Position numbers and translations under genes: made by a program
Shown here: in pieces, positions 1-6,321 of the stretch
How the letters are laid out: every line of letters begins with the position of its first letter
Numbering within the stretch: the stretch's first letter is position 1
The notes under the pieces: generated by a model
What the model saw: only the letters and a program-made list of their open reading frames with translations
Told to the model about the DNA's origin: nothing
Database searches by the model: none
Origin: Flavobacterium sp.
Lineage (GTDB): Bacteria > Bacteroidota > Bacteroidia > Flavobacteriales > Flavobacteriaceae
Length of the DNA: 64,000 nt
Direction of reading: 5' to 3'
Assembly: GCF_027484705.1 (NCBI RefSeq)
Contig: NZ_JAIXSL010000016.1
Span: 186,001-250,000, forward strand

Positions 1-1609
1 TGTCCATGTCAGAAACAGTCATTTCTTTTGGAATGGCCATCGCTTCATTAAATGGAATCGGCGAGGCTGAAATCAAATCCCAACCATGTTTTGCCAATGG
101 AATATTGTTGCCGACCGAAGGCACATTCACCGAACCTTTTCGCCCCGAATGCCCAAGTTGAATGCCTATTTTAGACTTACTATATTTGTGAACGTAATTC
201 ACGATTTTTTTCCACTTAAGCATTTGTTCTTCAGACCAGATTCCGGCACAACCTAAAGTGATGCGACCTGTTTTTGAAACCGCGGTCATTTCGGTTAGGA
301 TCAATCCGACGCCACCAGTTGCTCTGGCGCCATAATGCACCAAATGCCAGTTGGAAACCAATCCGTTTTCTGCGGCATATTGTCCCATAGGCGACATGAC
401 GATCCTGTTTTTAAGTTGCATATCGCGAAGCGAAAATTCTGTAAATGCAGCAGGTGTTTTTACTTTAAAATTCCCAATGCTACAATTGAATTCCGTCAGC
501 ACTTTATCCGTGAAAGTAGCGTCGCGCAAAGCCAAATTCTCATAAGTGACTTTCTTGGATCTGGTCATCACGCCAAAAGCAAACTGCATGTAATCGTGCT
601 GCATGTGGCGTTCGATGTTTTCAAACCAATCCAACGAAACATTGGCCGCATGCTGAATCATTTCAACGCGGTTGCGACGCAATTGGTTGTATTTTTCAAA
701 AGCTTTTTTAGTGTTGGTTTTGTGTTCTATAATAGAATCGGCTAAAGCAATCGCACATTCCATGGCGAGTTTGGTTCCGGAACCGATAGAGTAGTGGGCG
801 GTCGCTTTTGCATCGCCTAACAATACGATGTTTTTGTAATCCCATTTCTCGTTGGTAATGTGCGGGAATTGACGCCAATGCGATTTGTTGGAAATTAAAG
901 CATGACCATCGAGTTCTTCGGCGAAAATCTCAGTCAGTTTTTTAATGGTGTCTTTCTCATCGGTCGTCTCAAAATCGGCGTTGTTCCAAGTGTTTTCGGT
1001 ACATTCGAAAATCCAGGTGCTCATGCCTTTTTCGTATTGGTAAGTATGTGCGATGAAAGTGCCGTGAATGGTCGTTTTGAAAAAATAAGTGAACGCATCC
1101 AGAGGTTTTGTCGAACCCAACCAGACAAATTTGTTCTTCTTAAGAGTGATGTTCGTGCCGAATTGTTTAGAGAATTCCTCGCGAATCGGGCTATTGATTC
1201 CGTCACAAGCAACAATATAAGTTGAATCTTTGAACTGTGATAAGTCTTCTACATTGTGTTCAAAATGAAGATTGACACCTTCTTCTTTACAACGCTGCTG
1301 CAACAACTGCAAAAGTGTTTTTCGCGAACAGCCGCAAAATCCGTTGCCTGAAATGCGCACCGCTTCTCCATCACGGACGATATCGAGGTCATCCCAATAG
1401 GCGAATTTGCTGCGGATCAGTTCGTATGACTTAGGATCACGCGATAAAAATTCACTCAAAGTCTCATCAGAAAAAACGACGCCGAAACCAAAACTGTCAT
1501 CAGGTTTGTTGCGTTCGTAAAGGTCGATCTGACAATCGGGTAGGGCTTTTTTCAACAGAATAGAAAAATACAAACCACCGGGACCACCTCCAATAACTGT
1601 TACTTTCAT
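1..1609 (-). CDS. Two-domain aryl-CoA flavin monooxygenase / old yellow enzyme reductase (partial, C-terminus beyond window)
   Basis: The reading frame starts with ATG at 1609 and stays open to base 1, giving 536 residues without a stop. The N-terminus has the FAD-binding GGGPGG fingerprint (residues 7-12) followed by an acidic residue at the end of strand 2 (DLYERN). The middle has the GD motif of class A flavoprotein monooxygenases (VLLGDAKATAHYSIGSG). From about residue 400 the protein changes into an old-yellow-enzyme fold (LKNRIVMSPMGQYAAENG, NWHLVHYGARATGG, IQLGHSGRKG). This architecture is that of 2-aminobenzoyl-CoA monooxygenase/reductase and of the salicylyl-CoA 5-hydroxylase/oxidoreductase proteins. 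Such enzymes hydroxylate and then reduce an aromatic CoA thioester in the cytoplasm, which opens an anthranilate-type degradation route. The substrate is inferred from architecture only. The family is usually near 770 residues, so roughly 230 are missing. It lies 3 bases downstream of the flavin reductase gene and is surely co-transcribed with it. Confidence 0.85.
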   Translation of the reverse strand, partial: MKVTVIGGGPGGLYFSILLKKALPDCQIDLYERNKPDDSFGFGVVFSDETLSEFLSRDPKSYELIRSKFAYWDDLDIVRDGEAVRISGNGFCGCSRKTLLQLLQQRCKEEGVNLHFEHNVEDLSQFKDSTYIVACDGINSPIREEFSKQFGTNITLKKNKFVWLGSTKPLDAFTYFFKTTIHGTFIAHTYQYEKGMSTWIFECTENTWNNADFETTDEKDTIKKLTEIFAEELDGHALISNKSHWRQFPHITNEKWDYKNIVLLGDAKATAHYSIGSGTKLAMECAIALADSIIEHKTNTKKAFEKYNQLRRNRVEMIQHAANVSLDWFENIERHMQHDYMQFAFGVMTRSKKVTYENLALRDATFTDKVLTEFNCSIGNFKVKTPAAFTEFSLRDMQLKNRIVMSPMGQYAAENGLVSNWHLVHYGARATGGVGLILTEMTAVSKTGRITLGCAGIWSEEQMLKWKKIVNYVHKYSKSKIGIQLGHSGRKGSVNVPSVGNNIPLAKHGWDLISASPIPFNEAMAIPKEMTVSDMD

Positions 1610-1612
1610 CAC

Positions 1613-2215
1613 TTATCTTTTAATGGAGAAAATTTCCCCTAATTTTGCATAATTAGAACCTGCGAGCCTAGACACAGGCTTGTAAACTTCCAAGTTGATT
1701 TTGGTGTCATCAAGCAAAATGGCATCATCAATATGAAACATCACGACCCTTCCGACAAGAATTGTTGAGCCTCCGTTCTTGTGATTTTCTAAAGTATAAT
1801 GATGCACAAGCTCACATTCCATAGCGACTGGACTGCCTTTTACTCTTGGAGGTTTTACTTTTATGGATGGGATTGGGGTCAGTTTTGCAAAATCGAATTC
1901 GCTTTCATGCGGCGGAATCGGATGTGCGGTTTCATTCATCTGATCGGCCAAATCTTCCGTAACCATATTCACTACAAATTGTTTCGTTGCTAGGACATTG
2001 TTGAGCGTGTCTTTAATGTTATTGTTGCTTCGCGAAGCTGAAAACATCACATGCGGCGGATCGTCACCAACGGCGTTGAAATAAGAAAAAGGTGCCAGAT
2101 TGTATATACCGTCTTCACTGATGGATGAAATCCAGCCGATAGGGCGTGGAATAATCGTACCGGTAAGTAATTTATAGATGGATTTTTGGTCCATTTCGTG
2201 AGGATCGAGTTGCAT
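1613..2215 (-). CDS. Flavin reductase family protein (FMN-binding split barrel)
   Basis: A 200-residue protein of the flavin reductase-like (DIM6/NTAB) family. The N-terminal half carries the usual signature (TGTIIPRPIGWISS, LAPFSYFNAVGDDPP), which forms the FMN site of the split barrel. Relatives either reduce flavin with NAD(P)H for a partner oxygenase or bind FMN for unknown reactions. The stop codon is 3 bases from the start of the aryl-CoA monooxygenase/OYE gene, so the two form an operon, and a role in the same aromatic degradation route is a fair inference. The partner already has its own FAD and NAD(P)H reductase parts, so supply of reduced flavin to it is not certain. No membrane or export signal is visible. 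Confidence 0.85.
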   Translation of the reverse strand: MQLDPHEMDQKSIYKLLTGTIIPRPIGWISSISEDGIYNLAPFSYFNAVGDDPPHVMFSASRSNNNIKDTLNNVLATKQFVVNMVTEDLADQMNETAHPIPPHESEFDFAKLTPIPSIKVKPPRVKGSPVAMECELVHHYTLENHKNGGSTILVGRVVMFHIDDAILLDDTKINLEVYKPVSRLAGSNYAKLGEIFSIKR

Positions 2216-2476
2216 ATCAGTTTGGTGTTGACTCCCACAAATAACGTGAAATAATACGTATTTATAAAATGTATCTTTTTTAAATTTCTGAGGTTTGGTA
2301 TTTTTCTAAACACAACCTGCTCAAAACCGTTTATTTTTCTAAATTCACGTGTTTTATATTCAGAATGTAATTATCATGCGATAAAAATAGGGAGTCGGAA
2401 ATTATTTCCTGAAATTTTTGCATGATGCATTTTAATATAATTGCTAAATTAGTATATTTATGCAAAATTTATATAT

Positions 2477-2896
2477 ATGGAAGTTCTAGCCTGTCCGAAA
2501 TGTAAAAACAATGCAGTCGTAAAAAGCGGTGTCATCAAAGACAGGCAAAGGTATTTGTGCAAAAAATGCAAGTATTATTTCACGGTCAATAAATTAGGGA
2601 AAAAGATTGATGATTACTATGTCACCAAGGCTTTGCAACTGTATCTTGAAGGTCTAAGTTTTCGTGAAATAGAGCGCATTATCGGGGTTTCGCACGTAAC
2701 GGTAAGCAACTGGGTTAAGGAGTATAAAATCAAAAAGCCATCGCATGCCGATTATCATCCTACTTATAAGATTTTTAACCATTTAGAACTGGTAGAATAT
2801 CTAAAAAACAAAGAATTATTATCGGGTGCCGGCATGATCATCACCGAGTTAGGCGATAAATTTATGCTTATAAAATGGGAACGTTTCAAAGATTAG
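2477..2896 (+). CDS. Zinc-ribbon/HTH protein resembling the N-terminal part of an IS1-type transposase
   Basis: A 139-residue protein with a four-cysteine zinc ribbon at residues 6-32 (CPKCKN then CKKCKYYF), followed by a helix-turn-helix (about residues 50-85: LQLYLEGLSFREIERIIGV, SHVTVSNWVKEY). This is the arrangement of InsA of IS1 and of IS1595-type transposase N-termini. No catalytic DDE part follows, and no terminal inverted repeats are obvious around it. It is therefore either a domesticated DNA-binding protein or the remnant of an insertion sequence. It stands alone between the aromatic degradation operon (divergent) and the DcaP porin gene, 90 bases downstream, which it could regulate; that is inference only. 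The start at 2477 precedes the first zinc-binding cysteine by 5 residues, which fits. Confidence 0.7.
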   Translation: MEVLACPKCKNNAVVKSGVIKDRQRYLCKKCKYYFTVNKLGKKIDDYYVTKALQLYLEGLSFREIERIIGVSHVTVSNWVKEYKIKKPSHADYHPTYKIFNHLELVEYLKNKELLSGAGMIITELGDKFMLIKWERFKD

Positions 2897-2986
2897 CTAT
2901 AGTAGTTTACAAAAAGATATACCATAATTTTTTTCTGGTGCAATAAATTAGAATTTGGTTCCAACAAAACCAAAAACCAATTTATT

Positions 2987-4267
2987 ATGAAAAAAAACTA
3001 TGTACTTCTTTTGCTGGGTTTGACGATAGGCAAAGGATTCTCTCAAACCGCAACAGTGGCGCCGGTTCCGGTTGAGAAAGAATGGGACGTGAGTCTCTAC
3101 GGTTTCATCAGAACCGATTATATTTGGGACACCCGCAAGTCGTTTCAGGTTCGTGAAGACAACCTCAATCTTTATCCGTTGGATGAAGCTTTGGATGTAA
3201 ATGGTAATGATATCAATAAGGCGCCACAGTCGAATTTTTTAGCGGTTACTTCCAGATTGGGTGTAAAAGTGAAAGGTCCGAATGTTTGGGGAGCCAAAAC
3301 AACAGGCGTGATCGAAGGCGATTTCTTCGGAAATTTTGAAGGCTCAACGGTAGGTTTGTTTCGTTTGCGACACGGTTACGTGAATCTCGATTGGGCCAAA
3401 ACCTCGCTGACGATGGGGCAAACCTGGTATCCGCAATTCATTCCTGAAGTGTTTCCGGGCGTGGCGAATTTCAACACCGGAATCATGTTCAACCCATTTG
3501 GTTGGGCAACACAAGTTAAAGTAAAACAAATGCTAACAAAAGACATTTCATTCACGGCAGTAGCTTACAAAGAAAGGGAATTCACGACACAGACTGCAGC
3601 GACGGGTAGCCAGAATTCAGCCTCATTGAATTCAGTTTTACCAACACTTCACGGTCAATTTCAGTATAAAAACAAAAGCGTTATTCTTGGCGTTGGCGGT
3701 GAATTCAAATCGCTTCAGCCTTTAACTTCTAATGGCAGCACCACTAATTTATTAGTCTCTAAAGAGAAAGTAAACAGCACATCCTTTTTCGGATACGGTA
3801 AATATTCCAATGAAAAAATCTCGATAAAAGCCTACGCCATCACAGGTGGCAACTTAGCCAATTTGGTAATGCTCGGCGGATTCACCGGAAAAACAGAAAC
3901 TGGCAAAGTCGAAACTTATGACCCAATCAAAACCACGGCTTTCTGGTTCGATATCGCGAGTAATGGGAAAAAGATTGCGCCTGGCGTTTTCTTCGGTTAC
4001 ACCAAAAACAATGGTTCAAGTGACGATAACTCGACCGCTACTTTCGCAAACTATTCGCGCGGTGTAAGCGGAAACAGAGTCGTCGATAAAGTATGGCGCG
4101 CTTCCGGTAGAGTCGATTTCAAACAAAACAAATTCAGGATTTCTCCGGAAATCGAATATACTGTGGCCACTTGGGGCGATTTGGTAAAAAGTAACGCCAC
4201 CGCCGACACCAATAAAAAAGATTTAGGTAATTTTAGAACCATGATTTCATGTTCTTATTCCTTTTAA
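2987..4267 (+). CDS. DcaP-family trimeric outer-membrane transporter
   Basis: A 426-residue protein with a cleavable signal peptide (residues 1 to about 19, ending GFSQ) and then amphipathic beta-strands to a terminal aromatic residue (SCSYSF). The strand pattern (SLYGFIRTDYIW, TSRLGVKVKGP, GVIEGDFFG, LRHGYVNLDW, LTMGQTWYP) is that of DcaP-like porins, which take up negatively charged small molecules. DcaP of Acinetobacter handles dicarboxylates. Here it heads a co-directional run with an MHS symporter (24-base gap), so it is probably the outer-membrane pore for the same substrate. The acyl-CoA synthetases further down suggest a short-chain carboxylate, but that is inference. The length is typical, and the start has a normal signal-peptide n-region (MKKN). 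Confidence 0.85.
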   Translation: MKKNYVLLLLGLTIGKGFSQTATVAPVPVEKEWDVSLYGFIRTDYIWDTRKSFQVREDNLNLYPLDEALDVNGNDINKAPQSNFLAVTSRLGVKVKGPNVWGAKTTGVIEGDFFGNFEGSTVGLFRLRHGYVNLDWAKTSLTMGQTWYPQFIPEVFPGVANFNTGIMFNPFGWATQVKVKQMLTKDISFTAVAYKEREFTTQTAATGSQNSASLNSVLPTLHGQFQYKNKSVILGVGGEFKSLQPLTSNGSTTNLLVSKEKVNSTSFFGYGKYSNEKISIKAYAITGGNLANLVMLGGFTGKTETGKVETYDPIKTTAFWFDIASNGKKIAPGVFFGYTKNNGSSDDNSTATFANYSRGVSGNRVVDKVWRASGRVDFKQNKFRISPEIEYTVATWGDLVKSNATADTNKKDLGNFRTMISCSYSF

Positions 4268-4291
4268 CAAACTAACTTAAAACCAAAATTT

Positions 4292-5827
4292 ATGACAAAC
4301 AGATCTACAAAAGGAATTTGGAAAGTGATTTCCGCTTCTTCGATGGGAACGATGATCGAATGGTACGACTTCTACATTTTCGGAAGTTTGGCCGTGGTCA
4401 TCTCCACAAAATTTTTCCCTTCTGACAACCCGACGGCAGCGTTTTTATCAACACTGGCAACCTTTGCCGCAGGATTCGTAGTGCGTCCGTTTGGCGCATT
4501 GTTCTTCGGAAGATTGGGCGATTTGATTGGAAGAAAATATACGTTCATGGTGACGCTTTTACTCATGGGTGGCGCAACATTCTTAATCGGATGCATTCCT
4601 AGTTACGAAACCATCGGATTCATGGCACCGCTTTTAGTGTTAGTGCTTCGTTTGCTGCAAGGTTTAGCACTTGGTGGTGAATACGGCGGAGCTGCAACTT
4701 ATGTAGCCGAACACGCACCGGTAGGACAACGCGGTTACTGGACTTCATGGATTCAAACGACAGCAACTGTCGGATTGTTCATTTCCTTGATGGTGATTTT
4801 AGCGACCAAAAACATTTTATCTGCTGAAGAATTCGACGCGTGGGGATGGAGGGTTCCATTTTGGGTTTCGATTATCATGGTCGGTGTTTCGTACCTGATC
4901 CGTAAAAACATGTCGGAATCTCCTGTGTTTGCCAAAGCGAAATCGGAAGGAAATACAAGTACCAATCCGTTAAAAGAAAGTTTCGGTCACCGTTATAATT
5001 TGAAATTTGTCTTGCTCGCATTGTTCGGAGCGACCATGGGACAAGGTGTCGTTTGGTATACGGGTCAATTCTACGCGATGAGTTTTATGAAAACCGTGAT
5101 GTCCATCGATTCGTCACAAGTGGATACTTTACTTGGAATCGCGTTGATTATGGGAACACCGTTCTTCATTGTCTTCGGTTGGCTCAGCGATAAAGTCGGT
5201 AGAAAATACATCATGATGGGCGGGATGCTATTGGCGATTTTGCTTTACAGACCTATCTACAAAACCATGTATCAGACGACCGACGTCAAAACCAAAACGG
5301 AACTCACGGACAAAACCACACTTTTAGCCGAGCTCAAAGAAAACAAGAAGCAAACGATGGACTCGATTTACACGACCAACAAATCGTATACTGACGGAAC
5401 GACTTTTCTTGAAGTCAAAACCGTATCTTTAGAGAACGGAAAAGCAATGGTGGTTGACGGAAAACCAAAAGTGGAAACCAAAACGACCGTAACCATCAAT
5501 GATCATGACCGATGGATGCTGATCTTCCTGATTTTCATCCAGGTGATTTTTGTAACGATGGTGTATGGCCCGATTGCGGCGTTCCTTGTGGAAATGTTCC
5601 CGGCGAAAATCCGTTACACTTCGATGTCGCTGCCTTATCACGTCGGAAATGGTATCTTCGGTGGCTTGCTTCCGGCGATTTCAACCTATTTTGTGACGCA
5701 TGCCAAAGATGCCGGCGATCCGGAATTCTATCTTGAGGGCTTATGGTATCCGATTGTGATTGCTTCGGTCTGTTTCGTCATCGGGATGATCTACATCCAG
5801 AATAAAAATAAAAATACTCACGTCTAA
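4292..5827 (+). CDS. MHS-family MFS transporter (metabolite:H+ symporter)
   Basis: A 511-residue inner-membrane transporter with about 12 membrane segments. It shows the major facilitator loop motif twice (GRLGDLIGRKYTF after segment 2, GWLSDKVGRKYIM after segment 8) and the family-typical start MIEWYDFYIFGS. Known MHS members carry proline/betaine, alpha-ketoglutarate, citrate or short-chain carboxylates with protons. An unusual feature is a hydrophilic stretch of about 85 residues (roughly 320-405, Thr/Lys/Glu rich) between membrane segments 9 and 10. By topology this should face the periplasm; ordinary MHS proteins lack it. The gene lies between the DcaP porin and a small membrane protein, and these three read as one transport operon. 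Acetate or propionate is the likely cargo given the sensor and synthetases that follow, but the sequence alone does not settle it. Confidence 0.85.
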   Translation: MTNRSTKGIWKVISASSMGTMIEWYDFYIFGSLAVVISTKFFPSDNPTAAFLSTLATFAAGFVVRPFGALFFGRLGDLIGRKYTFMVTLLLMGGATFLIGCIPSYETIGFMAPLLVLVLRLLQGLALGGEYGGAATYVAEHAPVGQRGYWTSWIQTTATVGLFISLMVILATKNILSAEEFDAWGWRVPFWVSIIMVGVSYLIRKNMSESPVFAKAKSEGNTSTNPLKESFGHRYNLKFVLLALFGATMGQGVVWYTGQFYAMSFMKTVMSIDSSQVDTLLGIALIMGTPFFIVFGWLSDKVGRKYIMMGGMLLAILLYRPIYKTMYQTTDVKTKTELTDKTTLLAELKENKKQTMDSIYTTNKSYTDGTTFLEVKTVSLENGKAMVVDGKPKVETKTTVTINDHDRWMLIFLIFIQVIFVTMVYGPIAAFLVEMFPAKIRYTSMSLPYHVGNGIFGGLLPAISTYFVTHAKDAGDPEFYLEGLWYPIVIASVCFVIGMIYIQNKNKNTHV

Positions 5828-5838
5828 ATAAATTAATT

Positions 5839-6066
5839 ATGGACCAGTTAAAAAGAGCTTTAGGGATGGTATGGTTGGCCTTGGCATTGGCGGCCGCTTA
5901 CTTTTGTATATTTCAGTTCGGGTTGCCGAAATTCATGTCGGGCAAACAGGATGATTTGGTTTTCGGGATCATCATTCTTTTCGTCCTCACGCCGCTAATC
6001 GTCATGGGATTAGGAACCTTCGGGTATTATGCCTTAATGGGCGAATACGACAAATCGAAACGATAA
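5839..6066 (+). CDS. Small two-helix membrane protein, DUF6814-like
   Basis: A 75-residue protein with two hydrophobic helices (about residues 8-28 and 42-66) and charged ends. I recognise it as similar to the DUF6814 family of flavobacteria, which has no known function. It begins 11 bases after the MHS transporter gene and ends before a strong hairpin terminator, so it is the last gene of the porin-symporter operon. Small membrane proteins in this position often act as accessory subunits or stabilisers of the transporter; that role is inference. Confidence 0.65.
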   Translation: MDQLKRALGMVWLALALAAAYFCIFQFGLPKFMSGKQDDLVFGIIILFVLTPLIVMGLGTFGYYALMGEYDKSKR

Positions 6067-6080
6067 ATTTGATTTAAACT

Positions 6081-6116
6081 TGCAATCTCTGTGGCGCCAC
6101 AGGGATTGCATTTTTT
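6081..6116 (+). terminator. Strong intrinsic terminator after the transport operon
   Basis: Bases 6081-6095 pair with 6096-6110 over 15 positions (arms TGCAATCTCTGTGGC and GCCACAGGGATTGCA) with a single T.G wobble. The tip must open to form a loop. Six T residues follow directly (6111-6116). It separates the porin/symporter/DUF6814 operon from the sensor kinase genes. Confidence 0.85.
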
Positions 6117-6126
6117 AATACCACTC

Positions 6127-6321
6127 ATGAAAAAGAGACACATCCAGAAATTACTGCTGTTAAGTTTGTTCCTGCTGATCGCGTTCAACATTCCGATCTT
6201 GTTGCTGTTCAATTCAGCGCAGGCGGTTTTTGGAATTCCCGTGATTCTTTTTTATGTGTTTTCAGTATGGTTGGCTTCTGCGTTAATTTCGTTCCTCATC
6301 TTCAAAAAATACAATGAGTAG
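6127..6321 (+). CDS. Small two-helix membrane protein preceding the sensor kinase
   Basis: A 64-residue protein with a basic N-terminus (MKKRHIQK) and two hydrophobic helices (about 9-30 and 38-58). I prefer this ATG over an in-frame one 12 codons upstream, because the latter lies inside the terminator hairpin stem and would add a non-hydrophobic leader. The end overlaps the start of the SSF-type sensor kinase gene by 8 bases, indicating translational coupling. Solute:sodium symporters are often encoded with a small two-helix partner (DUF485 or DUF3311 type), and this protein probably plays that part for the transporter-like domain of the sensor. I do not recognise a specific family. Confidence 0.65.
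   Translation: MKKRHIQKLLLLSLFLLIAFNIPILLLFNSAQAVFGIPVILFYVFSVWLASALISFLIFKKYNE

Noticed and set aside
335..1225. Plus-strand open frames over the window start
   Set aside because: They are antisense to the monooxygenase/OYE frame, which is continuous from 1609 to base 1 and has strong motifs.
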